Positions 49,472-59,259 of a stretch of DNA of 64,000 nucleotides are shown in pieces. Each line of letters starts with the position of its first letter. Position 1 is the stretch's first letter. The notes under the pieces are model-generated. The model was not told the origin of the DNA, searched no databases, and was given only the letters and a program-made list of their open reading frames with translations. This stretch comes from Diacronema lutheri (taxonomy: Eukaryota > Haptophyta > Pavlovophyceae > Pavlovales > Pavlovaceae): the NCBI GenBank assembly GCA_019448385.1, contig JAGTXO010000037.1, forward strand, positions 248,001 through 312,000, given 5' to 3'. The translations under genes were made by a program, and so were the position numbers.

Positions 49472-52035
49472 CGGCAGCGACGGCGGCCGCCGAGCCGCGC
49501 GCACCGCCCGCGCGCGCGAGCGGCGGCAGGGGCGAGCGCGGCGGCAGGGGCGATAGCGGCGGCAGGGGCGAGAGCGGCGGCAGGGGCGAGAGCGGCGGCA
49601 GGGGCGAGAGCGGCGGCAGGGGCGAGAGCGGCGGCAGGGGCGAGAGCTGGTCGGCGGAGCCGTCGGCGGCGTTCCACCTCGATTATTTGGCGTGGCGCAA
49701 GCTGCGCAGCTCCGCGTTCCTCGACCAGGCAGCTGATTTGAATGCGCCAGCCGTGTGTGAGCATGGCGGTCGTCTTGGGAGCGCTCCGTCGCGGCTCATC
49801 TCAAGCGCGGCGTGGCGCGCGGTGCTCGCGGCCTTCCCGCGTTGCTCGGCGTTGCCCAACGCGCACCCCGAGTGCGCGCTCTGCGCACAGCATGCCGCGC
49901 TGCTCTTCGCGCGGGACAAGCAGCGCGAGGTACGCACGCGCAAGCGGCGTGCGCGCGCGGCGCGGTGCCCGCCCCCCTCTCGCCTCGCGGGCAGCGCTAC
50001 GCCGGCTTTCTCTGCCTGGCCCCTTTCGCTACGTGTGCCAACACGCCGCATCGCGCGATACGGCGCGCGCGCGCGCGCGCTCACGCGCCGCCCGCGCCGC
50101 GCCGCGCCGCGCCGCGCCGCGCCGCGCCGCGCCGCGCGCAGCGCGAGCTGTGCGCGGCGCTGCAGCTGAGCGCGCGCCTCCTCGCGCAACTCGAGCCCGC
50201 GCCCGACTGGGGCGCGTGGCACGCGCACTGGGCGCTACACGGCGAGCGGCAGCTCGACGGCACGGCGCCCATCCTCCCGCTGCTGCTGCCCGCGGCGCTC
50301 GCCGACGCGTGCCAGCCGCAGCCGCGCGCGCAACCGGACGACGACGGCGCGGCCGAGCGCGCGGCGAAGCGCGCGCGCAAGCGCCTGCCGACGCCTGAGC
50401 CCGTGCCGCTCGCGCCCGGCGCTGGAGCGCGCACGTGCGAGGTCTGGTTGCTGAGCGCCGCGGCGGTGCGCGCACAGCGCGATGCGGTCGCGGACGAGGC
50501 GCGCGCGCTCGGCACGGAGAGCGTGCTACGCGCGCTCACCGCCGCCGGCTTGCCGCTCGCGCCGCCGGCCGCCGAGCCGCCGGCCGCCGAGCCGCCGGCC
50601 GCGCCGGCCGGCGCGCCGGCTGCCGGCGCGCCGCGGGCGGACGGCGGGGCGGACGCGCGCGCGCGCGCGCTGCGTTGCGTGCACGGGCTGTGCGCGCTGC
50701 CGCTCGCGACGGCGCCTCCGGACGCGTGTGGCAGCGCGTCGGCAGGGCTGCCCGCGGCCGAACTGCCCTCGGCAGGGCTGCCCTCGGCCGAACTGCCCTC
50801 GGCCGAACTGCCCTCGGCCGAACTGCCCTCGGCCGAACTGCCCTCGGCCGAACTGCCCTCGGCTGCGCGCGACGTGGCGCTGCGGCTGCCGGCAGCGCTG
50901 CGGCAGGCCGCGTGCAAGGTCCTACGCGACGGCATCTGCGTCGCATCCGCTGAGGAGTGGGCGGCGTGGCGCGCGGCCATGCGCGCGCGAAGCGCCGGCG
51001 GTGGCGCCGACGGCATCGACGGCGTCGACGGCGATGACGAAGGTGTCGGCGGCGACGACGACGGCGTCGACGGCGTGCGGCTTGTGCGCGCGCCGAGCGC
51101 GGCGGAGCGGGGCGGCGGCGAGGACGGGGAGGCGGCGGCGGCCGGCTGGCGCTGCGTGCCCGCCGTGTGCGCGAGCTGCTCCGCCGCCGCGCTCGAGGCC
51201 GCGGCGGCGTCCGCGCGCGAGTTCGAGCGTGCGCCCCTGCACCTGCTCTTTGTTACGGCTCGCGCGACGCGTGTCGCAGCCGAGGCTCGCGTGCGCGCAA
51301 CGGCGGTCGCAGCGCCTCCCGCCGCTGCCGGACTGCTGCCCGACGGCGGAGGCGACGGCGGCGGTGGTCACGGCCCTGCGGCCGCGCTCGTCGCCAGCGC
51401 TGCAGCGGCCGCCGGACCGACGATAGCCCTGCGCGCGCGCGGCGGTCAGAGCGGACGCCGTACGGGCGCGGGCGCGGGCGGCGCGCCCGGCGCTCGGCTG
51501 CGCGTGCTTGCCAGCTCGTCGACGGTGTGCGCTCGCTGTTGCGCGCACCGCTGCGTGTTGCGCGCGCGCGCCCCTTTGCCCCCCGTGCGCCGATGGCCGC
51601 CTTACGGCCGGCGCTGCGCGTGGCCGTCCCCCCCCCAATCCCCGCCCGTCGCGCCAGACGGTCGGCGCGCTCAAGCTGATGATCTACGAGAGGACGGACA
51701 TCGCGCCCACGCAGCTTGCCATCCTGCAGCCCGTGCCACTCAGCGAGGGTGACGCGGCCGGTGCGCCGTGCGCTGGGCCCAGCGACGACGAGGCGCTGCC
51801 CGACGAGGCCACGTTGCGCTCGCTCCGCATTCTCGCCGGCGCCACGCTGCGCGTCGTCGTCGATAAATCGGCGCCGCGCTCATGCGCCGTCGGCGGGCTG
51901 GCCACGAGCGCCGCCGTGAGCGTTGGCGCGGCGCGCGGCACGGCCGAGCCAGCCGAGCAGGGCTTTGAGGGCTCGGTGCTGCTCGGCGGCGGCGCTGGGC
52001 ACGGCGCACCGCCGACCGGTGTGCGTGTGCGCTGA
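43554..52035 (+). CDS. USP48: USP48-type ubiquitin-specific protease with embedded MBD-like domain
   Basis: Four exons, 43554-44530, 44679-49929, 50142-51524 and 51658-52035, giving about 2662 residues. USP catalytic boxes: LSNLGSTCYMNSLL with Cys190, QQDAHEFGQLLL, the zinc-finger-like CSGCG and CGACERRC, and SSGHYTATCLL with His ~507, then WVHFNDETV and SSSAYMLVYRR. USP48-specific parts are DUSP-like modules (IDLSALRCAHGLLNPAL; VCEHGGRLGSAPSRLISSAAW with ECALC) and a C-terminal ubiquitin-like domain (TVGALKLMIYERTDIAPTQL, LRSLRILAGATLRVVVD). USP48 removes ubiquitin from histone H2A and other nuclear substrates. Between the DUSP modules lies an MBD-like domain (nt ~48839-49020). It is far longer than the ~1035-residue human protein because of tandem-repeat inserts. 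Confidence 0.92.
44531..44678 (+). other. Intron 1 of USP48 (148 bp)
   Basis: Donor GGAAA|GTGCGC, acceptor CCGCAG|GTA, phase 2. Removal gives FAGKYAFHTRCSGCG, matching USP48. Confidence 0.92.
45255..45318 (+). repeat. GGCGCG repeat coding Gly-Ala
   Basis: Tandem 6-bp units coding (Gly-Ala)n inserted in the USP catalytic domain between the His box and WVHFNDE. Confidence 0.85.
46226..46382 (+). repeat. 18-bp repeat coding AGQTEV/AGQTED
   Basis: About nine 18-bp units of GCGGGGCAGACGGAGGTC or the GAC-ending variant. The V/D alternation is irregular, suggesting unequal exchange. Confidence 0.9.
47196..47290 (+). repeat. 9-bp repeat coding Glu-Gly-Ala
   Basis: GGGGCGGAG units coding an acidic (GAE)n run, followed by GTTGTTGAGAGGGCTGAG repeats (VVERAE). 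Confidence 0.85.
48418..48777 (+). repeat. 12-bp minisatellite coding EQHT, about 30 copies
   Basis: Unit GAGCAGCACACG with variants (CAGCAGCACACG, GAGCAGCGCACG, GAGCCGCACACG) codes tandem Glu-Gln-His-Thr / Gln-Gln-His-Thr / Glu-Gln-Arg-Thr. Opposite-strand reading is also open but meaningless. It sits directly before the MBD-like domain of USP48. Confidence 0.95.
49505..49650 (+). repeat. 18-bp repeat coding Gly-Gly-Arg-Gly-Glu-Ser
   Basis: Units of GGCGGCAGGGGCGAGAGC, about seven copies, forming an RGG-like linker before the second DUSP-like module of USP48. Confidence 0.9.
49930..50141 (+). other. Intron 2 of USP48 (212 bp)
   Basis: Donor GAG|GTACGC, acceptor GCGCAG|CGC, phase 0. The acceptor is preceded by a GCCGC(GCCGC)n run (about 50092-50136). 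Confidence 0.85.
50757..50868 (+). repeat. 15-bp repeat coding Leu-Pro-Ser-Ala-Glu
   Basis: About seven units of CTGCCCTCGGCCGAA, with one GCAGGG variant, in exon 3 of USP48. Confidence 0.9.
51525..51657 (+). other. Intron 3 of USP48 (133 bp)
   Basis: Donor ACG|GTGTGC, acceptor CGCCAG|ACG, phase 0, followed directly by the ubiquitin-like domain. A C run (about 51628-51636) lies in the 3' half. Confidence 0.8.
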
Positions 52036-52153
52036 GCCGATTCGTAGCCGTCCGGGTTTTGGAGGCGGGCTTCGGTAGAATCGTGTTATCTCTTCAGCAA
52101 CATGTGCAAAGGTAAGTCCATGCGCGTCACAGGGCTCACGTCTCGGCGCACAC
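52036..52153. other. Intergenic, convergent 3' ends of USP48 and RING-CH genes
   Basis: A 118-bp gap with lower GC (GTGTTATCTCTTCAGCAACATG, in parts). Presumed 3' UTRs; nothing else seen. Confidence 0.4.
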
Positions 52154-52996
52154 TCACACAGCGTGCTCGACGCCGCGCTGCCCCGCCACAACCGCACCGC
52201 CCGCCGCGCCGGTCGGCGGCGGCGGCGGCGGCGCGCGTGTGACGCTGGTTCGGCGCGCTCGATCGCCGGCAGGCTGTGCGTCCGTGGCAGAGCGCGCGGG
52301 CGGACGGCCGGCCGGGCGGACGAGGATGATGACGCGGCCGGGGTCGCGCGACGTCATCGCCTCCGCGTTCGGCGTTTCGAGGCCGCGCGCCACCTCCTTG
52401 TGCGCGCGCGCGACCGCACTCGCGTGAAAGCGGTTGTCGTCAAGCGTCGTAAAGTCGCGATTGCGCAGCGCGCGCATGCGCTGGATGACGAGGAGCGGCG
52501 CGATGAGCGAGAGTAGGACAGCCATAGCGAGGAGCGAGTTGTACTGGCCGACGAGCCAGACGACCAGCGCAATGATTGCGAAGAAGGCGGAGATGAGCAG
52601 CAGCGGGCAGCAGCGCGCGCCAACCGGCGACAGCATCATCCGCGCACATCGGCCTGGCCGGTGCGGCTCGAGGATGTGGAGGGTGAGCGGGACGGCGTAC
52701 GGCTGAGTGCAGACGGCGCACGTCATGCGCACGGCCAACGGCCTCTCGCGCGCCTTCTTCGAGTTGAGCATCTTCTCGAGGCAGACGGCGTGCACGCATG
52801 TCGACGTGCACGCGCACACCGCCGCGAGCGGCGCCGCCTTCGCGTCGTCCTGGTCCTCCATGCAGATGTAGCAACGCGGCCCGTCGGAGGAGTTTTCGGA
52901 GGGGCGCGACGCCGCCGCGTGCGACGCGACGGCGGCCATCGCCACCCAAGCGCGTGCCGAGCCTGCGCGCGCGCCCGATCCGCGCGTCCAAACCAC
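52154..52996 (-). CDS. RING-CH (MARCH-type) membrane E3 ubiquitin ligase
   Basis: Single exon, 280 residues; an internal Met at 52939 (MAAVASHAAA) is an equally good start. A RING-variant finger lies near residue 42: CYICMEDQDDAK, AAVCACTSTCVHAVCLEKML and MTCAVCTQPYA give the C4HC3 pattern (Cys-x2-Cys, Cys-x-Cys, His-x2-Cys, Cys-x2-Cys). Two adjacent hydrophobic helices follow (LLLISAFFAIIALVVWLVG and SLLAMAVLLSLIAPLLVI), the standard MARCH layout. Such ligases ubiquitinate membrane proteins in the ER or endosomes. The C-terminal ~90 residues are basic and Pro-rich. It follows the convergent USP48 gene. Confidence 0.88.
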   Translation of the reverse strand: MVWTRGSGARAGSARAWVAMAAVASHAAASRPSENSSDGPRCYICMEDQDDAKAAPLAAVCACTSTCVHAVCLEKMLNSKKARERPLAVRMTCAVCTQPYAVPLTLHILEPHRPGRCARMMLSPVGARCCPLLLISAFFAIIALVVWLVGQYNSLLAMAVLLSLIAPLLVIQRMRALRNRDFTTLDDNRFHASAVARAHKEVARGLETPNAEAMTSRDPGRVIILVRPAGRPPARSATDAQPAGDRARRTSVTRAPPPPPPTGAAGGAVVAGQRGVEHAV

Positions 52997-53215
52997 ACGA
53001 CTAGTGGCCGGGAGGGGCGCCTCCTCGAGAGGGTTTTGTCAACTTTTGAAAAGCGCGCGAGCGTCGCCCTCCTTGCCGTCACCGAAAAATAATGTCGGAC
53101 CGGTGATGGACGCCCTTCTCACCCGTCACCGCCTGGCGTCTCCGCCGTGTCGATCGTACGGCTGGCGCTGCGGCCGCGCGGTCCCGATCGGCGCGCGCCT
53201 CTCGCTCAAAGCCGC
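52997..53215 (-). promoter_or_regulatory. Probable promoter of the RING-CH gene
   Basis: A 219-bp gap on the minus-strand side of the RING-CH ATG. It includes ACTTTTGAAAAGCG at 53042-53055 and CCGAAAAATAATG at about 53081-53093, both AT-rich islands. It also holds the importin 3' end. Confidence 0.45.
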
Positions 53216-56200
53216 TCAAAGCGCCTGGACAAGCTCCGTCAGGTCGGCTGTGCCCGCGCCGCGCGCGCCGCCCGCCGGGTAGCCGACGCGCTCCGCCGCC
53301 GCGGCGATCAGCGGGCGTCGGACGAGCAGCGCGGCGGCTTCGGGCTGCGAGCGCGCCCAGCTCACAAACCAGCCGAGTAGCGCCTCGCCCGCGTAGCTGT
53401 GCGCGCTGCCCAGCGCGAGCAGCTGGGCCTCCGCGCGCTCGTCCACGCAGCCGCCCCAACGGGCGAAGCCCGCGTCCGCGCGCGCGCGCGCGCCGCCGGC
53501 CGTGTCGGCGCGTTCGGCCTGGGCGCGCGGGTGCGCCGGCGTGCGGGGCGTGGCGCGAAGCCTGCACGCGCGCGCGCGGCGGGAGGGGTGGAAGGGGACA
53601 GGGCGCGGGCCGCGCGCGTCACCGGGCGCGGCCGTCCCAGCCGCTCCGCCCTCGCCGCTCCGCATCGCGCGCGCATGCCCACTCGCACGCCGCCGCTCCG
53701 CATCGCGCGCGCATGCCCGCTCGCACGCCGCCGTTCCGCATCGCGCGCGCTTGCCCGCTCGCACGCCGCCGGCGCAGCGACGCACCGCGGGATCCGGCGC
53801 TGCGTGCGCCCATCTCCCATCGGCCGTCGCCCATCGCCCATTCGACGCTGAGCCGAGCGCCGGTCGGTGCCCCCGCCCTCGTCGCCACTCGACTCGTGGC
53901 CTGGCGATGCGCCGCTTTGACGGGCGGCTGCGCTGCCCGCACCGCCCGCCGCCTCGTCCGCGCGGGCGGAGACCTCGCGCGCGCGCTCGCTCGAGCGGCG
54001 CATCGCCGAGGGCGCGGGCTGCTCGCTCGAAGGGCCGTCGGGCCAACCGCGCGCGCGCTTGCGTCCCGCACGCAACTCTCCGCCCAGGGCGGAGGGCACG
54101 TCGTCGCTCGAGTGCAGCGTCGCGCACACTCGGACGCGGCGGCCGCACGGCATGCACTCGGCAGCGGCCGTGCCGTCAACGTCGACGTCCGCCAACGCGC
54201 AGCGCGCGCCGTGTGCGCCGCTCGGCGGTGCGCCGTCGTCGAGGGCAAGGGCAAGCGCCGTGCGCAGCGCCACGGCAAGGGTGGCGCGCTCGAGGTCGGC
54301 GACGAGCTGCGCGGCGGCGGCGGAGAGGGCGGGCAGCGCGTGCCCGCACGCGCAGTCGACGATTATGCAGAGCGCGCCGTGCAGTGCGCTCAGCGCCACC
54401 GCGCGCGCGGCCGACGCCTGCGCGGCCGACGCCGTCGCGTCGCGGCCGGCGACGCACGGCGCGCGTGCGCGCGCCGCGTCGGCCGCGCCGTGCAGCCACG
54501 CACGGAGCGAGGCCGGCTCGGGCGCGACCGCCGCCGGCATCACCCTCGGCGCGCCGCCGTCGCCCGCGGCGGCGGTCGCGTCGCATCCCGCGGCGGCGTG
54601 CGCGCGTTCCGCCTCCGCCTCCGCCTCCGCCTCCGCCTCCGCCTCCGCCTCCGCCTCCGCCTGCGCCAGGCCGTCGAGCGTCGACGGCAGGTGGAGCGCT
54701 GCGCACGCGCTGAGCACGCGGCAGAGGCCTGCGCCAGCGGAGGCGGAGGCGGCAGCGGCGGCGGAGGCGCCGCGCGTGTGAGGCGCTGCTGAGCGACGGC
54801 GGGCACGCACGTGCGCGCTCGCACGCGCGGCGCCGCCGCGGTGCGCGCGCACCGGCGGAAGGCGGCACGTCCGCACGCCGCGCGCAGAGCGCGCGGCCCA
54901 CGACGCGCGACACGACGAGCACCGCGGCGGACGGGCGGGCGAGCGCCTTGCCTGAGGAGGCGCGCGCCAGAGCCGCGCTGCCCGCGCCCGCGCCGAGCGC
55001 GCGCGCGCCGTCCGCGCGCGGCGTGCGGAGGAGGAGGCGCAGCAGGCCACGCTCGGCGAGGGCCAGCGCGCGCTCCGTGCACGGCCGTGCTCGGCCGACG
55101 TCGGCTTTGGCGGGCGGTGCGCCCACACTCGCGCCCATTGTCTCCGCCCACAGCGCGCCCAGTGTCTCCGCGCTGCTCAGCCCGCCACTCGACCACACGC
55201 ACCCGGCGGGCGGCGGAGCGAAGATGGCGACGGGCGGCGGCGGCGCGGCCGCGCGCAAGGGTGGCGGCGGCAGCGGCGGCGCGCACCCGCCCGCCATGCC
55301 GGCCGCGACCGCGCGCTCGGCAGCGATGAGCCCGGCGTGCAGCACAGCCTCCGCAGCGACCAGGCCGTGCTCGAGGGCGGCCGCGCGCGCGCCGCAGCCG
55401 GCCGGTCCGGGCGCGGCGAGGGCGTGCCGCTGCGTCTCGACCGCGCGCCGCGCCGCGCCACGCTGCGCGCCGCGGAACACGGTGACGAGCGCTGCGGCCG
55501 ACGGCGGTGCGGCGCCGAGCGCGGCGAGGGTGCGCGGCAGTGCGAGCACGGCGAGCGGCACCTCAGCCGCGCGCCCGTATCGAAGGGAGCTCACGATGCC
55601 GTGCGCGATCCGCCACACCTCCTCCTCATCATACTCACTGTCGCCTTCGCCATCGCCATCGCCTTCGCCATCGCCATCGCCTTCGCCATCGCCGTCGGTG
55701 GCGCGGTGCGCACGCCCGGGCGGCGGCCGTGCGGCGTGCGCCTCGGCGAGGCGTGAGAAGAAGCGCGACACGAGCGGCGCCGCTGCCGCGCAAAAGTCGC
55801 CCCTCGAGCAGCTCAGCTCGCCCACCGCCGCTGTGGGCGCAAACTGCGCACGGAGCATTCGCACCGTCGCATCGTCGCACTCGACCGCGCGCGCGCGCGC
55901 ACGCTCGGCGCGCGCGCACGCGGCCGTGGCGGCAGCGCGCGACACCTCGCCGCCGAGCGCGTGCGCGCCGCCTGGGCACGACGCGGCCGCGCGCTCGTCC
56001 GCGGCTGCGCCCACCGCCACAGCCGCGCCCTCCTCCTCCTCCTCCGCGCGCATGGCGGCGATGGCCGCGGCTGCGACGGCGAAGCGCGCGGCCGCGTCGT
56101 GCGCGCGCGCGCAGTCGAGGCCGTGCGCGGCAGCACGCAGCAGCGCGGGTGCGCACGACGCGGCGGATTCGACGGGCGCCGCGTCGAGCGCGCGCGTGGC

Positions 56201-56817
56201 GAGCGGCGCGGCGGCCGCCCACCCGTCCGCGCGCGCGAGCGCGAGGACCGCACGTACGAGCTGCGACAGCGGCCCTGTGTCCTCGTCACCTCGCGCGCCG
56301 TGTCGCGCGCCCTGCTGCGCTGTCCGTTGCGCCTCGCCGCCATCGCAGTCGTCCGCCGCCATCGCGTCGCAGCGGCCGCTTCCCCAACCGCTCGGCTCGC
56401 GGCCGCCAGCCCGCGGCGCGGGAGCGGCCGCCCGACCGTCTGCGCTGCCGTCCGCGCGCGCGCCGTGGGTGGGCGAGGCGAGCCACGTGAGGAGGTGCGG
56501 GCTGGTGCGCAGCGCGGAGTAGAGCGCATCCGCGCCCGCCAAGCGCGTGCCTCGCAAGCTGAGCACCCACCCGCCACCTCTCCGCTTGCAAGACATCCAC
56601 CCGCCAGCGCCGCTTGCCGCCACAGCCGAAGCGGCCGTGACGCCGTCGCACGCCGCGCGCGCGACGTCGTGCGGCGGGGACGGCGCGGGCACGGGCATGT
56701 CGGGCGCGCGCGCGCACGCGAGCGCGTGCGCGCACGCGAGCGCGAGGAGAGGCGGCGGCAGCCATGCTGCGAGCCGGCCGACAGCCCATGCGGCCGCGCC
56801 GCTCAGCGCAGCGCGCG

Positions 56818-56858
<41 letters not shown>

Positions 56859-59146
56859 GCGCCGGGCAGCGGCGACGGCGTGCGCCTCGGCTGCCCCACT
56901 CGTGCGCAGCCGGGCAGCGGCGGGCATTCTCCGGCCAACGGCGGCGCGCAGCATGGCAGCTGCGCACGCAGCAGCCACGCCACGTCGCTCTCGCCCTTCT
57001 CGTCCTTCTCGCCGTCCGCGCAGTCCGCGCGCAGCTGCGGCGCGAGGGCACCGACGACCAGCCACGCGGCGTGCTGCGCGCTGCGCGCCCGCGCGCGGGC
57101 GGCAGCCGCGGCGGCGGCCGCGGCGGCCGCCGCGTCGGGGGGCAGCGCGGCGGCTGTGGCCTGGGCGCGCGCGGCGGCGACGAGCTGCGCGGCGGCGCCG
57201 TCGAGCGCCGGGCGGAGCCGCGCGCGCAGCAGGTGCGCGCAGAGCGTCGGCGCGCGCTCGGTGGCGGCAGCCGGCGCCGCGATACGCTGTGCGAGCTGCA
57301 CGCGCAGCGGCGCGATGGCCTCGAGCAGGGCGAGCGCGACGCGGCGCGGGTGCTCGCCGGCGAGCGCGCGGCGTGGCCGCACGAGCTGCACACGCGCGCG
57401 CGCGTCGGCGTCGCCGGCAGCGTCGGCCAAAGCCGCGCCCGAGTCCGCGTCCGACTCCGTGTTCGACTCCGTGTCCGCGTCTTCGTCCAACTCGGAATTC
57501 GTGTCGACCACCGCCGCGTGCTCGGCGGCGCCATGCCCGTCCGCGTCGACGACGAGCAGCGCGCTTGCCGGGTGCGACGCGAGAGCGCACCGCACTGCAG
57601 CAGCGCGCGCGCCGTCGCCGCCGTCGCCGCCATCGTCGCCGTCCCCGCCCTCCGCGTCGGAGAGCGGCGAGCTGTCAGACGCAGTCGTCGCCGGCTTGAG
57701 CGACCCGCGTCCGCCGCGCGGCGGGGCGGCATCGGTGCGCGGCGCTCGCACCGCGCGCCGCCAGCAGCGCGCGTCCGCCCCACCGAGCAGTAGCCGCGGC
57801 AGGATGGCGTCGTCGACGAGCTCCTCGCCGCACGCCGCGAGCGCGCGGCGGAGTGCGGCCGGCGCGGCAAACGTGCTGCCGTGCGCGCACATACGCCCGT
57901 CGGCGTCGGCAGCGTCGGCGCGGGCCTGCGCGCTCGCCGCCTCGACGGCCGCGTCGGCCAGGCAGCGCAGCGCGAGCGCCGCCGTGCGCGCGCCTCGCGC
58001 CTCGTCCCAAGTGCGCGCGTCGACGCACGCGGGCACGCGCGCGGCGTGCGCGCACGCGTCGACGAGCGCACACGCGGCGCCATCGGGCAGCGCGCGCAGC
58101 CGCGTGGCGCACACGGCGGCAAGGAGCTCGACGGCCCTGCCCGCGACGGCCCTGCCCGCGACGGCCCTGCCCTCGAAGCACACCGCGCCATGCATAGCAC
58201 CATGCATAGCACCATGCAGAGCACCATGCAGAGCACCATGCAGAGCACCATCCGGCGGCGCCGCGGCGCGCACGAGCGCGGCCGATGCGACGCGCACGGC
58301 GCGCGCGAGAAAAGAGTCTTCCCTCTCCTCCACTCCTTCCTCCTCCTCCTCCGCCTCCTCCTCCGCCTCCGATGCGGCGTCGCTGCCCCACCCCCCTGCA
58401 GGCTCGCCCCCGCCACCGGCCGTGCAGGCGGCCGAGCAGCTGTCCGGCGCCGGCCAAAGGTCGAGCAGCTCGCGGCAGACGCGAAGAGTGGCGCAGAGGC
58501 ACGCGCGGCGCGCGTTGTCTTCGGCCGGCGAGTCGAGCAGCTGTTCAGCCAGCGCGCACAGCGGCGCGCCCGCCCGGTCGACAAGCAGCCTGGCCGTCGC
58601 GCTCGGCGCGAGCGCGCACGCGCGCGCGAGGGCGTGCAGCACAATGAGCGCGCCAAGAATCTCGCCGGTATTTGCCGCGACGTCAAGCGCACCGAGCAGC
58701 TCGGGCAGCAGGGTCGGCCAGCGCGCGGGCCAGTCAGCGGCCGCGGCGGCGCTGAAGGCGGCGGCGAGCGGCGCGCGCAGCTGTGGGAGCGCGCGCGGCG
58801 CCGTCGCGAGCGCGCTGGCGAGCCGCGGGCGGAGCTGCGCGCGCTCGTCATCGTCGAGCAAGCTCCATCGCCGCTCGATCGCGTGCCTGAGCGTGATCGC
58901 CGCAGCCTGCCGCACGTGCGCGGCGGCAGCCGCGCTGGCCGCGACGGCCGAGGCAAGCGACGGGTGCCGCGGGCGCGGCGGGACGACGCACGCGGCGGCG
59001 GGCGCGCCCGTCGCGAGGGCGAGAAGCGCGGCGCAGTAGCCGCGCTCGTGCGCCGCGGCGTCGAGCGCGCGCTGCGCGCCAACCCGCGCCGCCGCCTCCG
59101 TGCTGAGCGTCGCCGCCAGCGCGGATGCGAGTTCGCAGTAGAGCAT
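53216..59146 (-). CDS. Importin-beta family nuclear transport receptor (IPO9/IPO11-like)
   Basis: Three exons, 54877-59146, 53786-54728 and 53216-53561, giving 1852 residues. The N-terminus shows an importin-N domain followed by HEAT helices: VRQAAAITLRHAIERRW, LRPRLASALATAP, then DWPARWPTLLPELLGAL, the WP-x-LLP helix of karyopherins. Alpha-helical repeats continue to the end (EALLGWFVSWARSQPEAAALL). Many low-complexity acidic or Ala-rich loops are inserted, including GDGEGDGDGEGD (nt ~55640-55695) and an EA run (nt ~54606-54662). Such receptors carry histones, ribosomal proteins or other cargo through nuclear pores under Ran-GTP control. The acidic loop suggests basic cargo as in importin-9 (inference). 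The ATG at 59144-59146 gives MLYCELASALAATL, a typical first helix. Confidence 0.8.
53562..53785 (-). other. Intron 2 of importin gene (224 bp) with 38-bp repeats
   Basis: Donor CGCG|GTGCGT, acceptor GTGCAG|GCT preceded by a pyrimidine tract, phase 2. It contains three tandem copies of a 38-bp unit at 53653-53690, 53691-53728 and 53729-53766. Confidence 0.75.
53653..53766. repeat. 38-bp tandem repeat, three copies
   Basis: The unit begins CGCCGCTCCGCATCG and ends CTCGCACGC. Copies differ by one to three bases. It lies wholly within the inferred importin intron 2. Confidence 0.9.
54606..54662 (-). repeat. GCCTCC repeat coding Glu-Ala
   Basis: About eight 6-bp units coding (Glu-Ala)n on the minus strand within importin exon 2. 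Confidence 0.85.
54729..54876 (-). other. Intron 1 of importin gene (148 bp)
   Basis: Donor CGGC|GTGCGG, acceptor GCGCAG|GCC, phase 1. It restores a hydrophobic helix (LCRVLSACAALHL) after ALCAR. Confidence 0.7.
58136..58252 (-). repeat. 15-bp and 12-bp repeats in importin exon 1
   Basis: Three GCCCGCGACGGCCCT units (AVAGR) are followed by about five ATGCATAGCACC / ATGCAGAGCACC units coding GAMH/GALH on the minus strand. Confidence 0.85.
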
Positions 59147-59259
59147 AGCCAAGAGAAGGGAACTTGCCGCGTATGGGTACGGGGAGTACTTATTCCCATA
59201 CTGATACTTATCGCGAGTCTTATGAGCTTCGAATGCCGAGTATGGCCGCGGTCGGTCGC
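59147..59259. promoter_or_regulatory. AT-rich promoter of importin gene with inverted repeat
   Basis: This 113-bp gap is markedly AT-richer than its flanks. GTATGGG (59171-59177) and CCCATAC (59195-59201) form a perfect 7-bp inverted repeat with a 17-nt loop, and TACTTAT recurs (about 59187 and 59205). It is upstream of the importin ATG and downstream of the next gene's stop, so promoter and 3' processing signals are both possible. Confidence 0.5.

Noticed and set aside
56547-59039. 830-codon plus-strand open frame opposite importin exon 1
   Set aside because: Ser/Ala/Arg-rich antisense shadow; the importin HEAT pattern lies on the minus strand.
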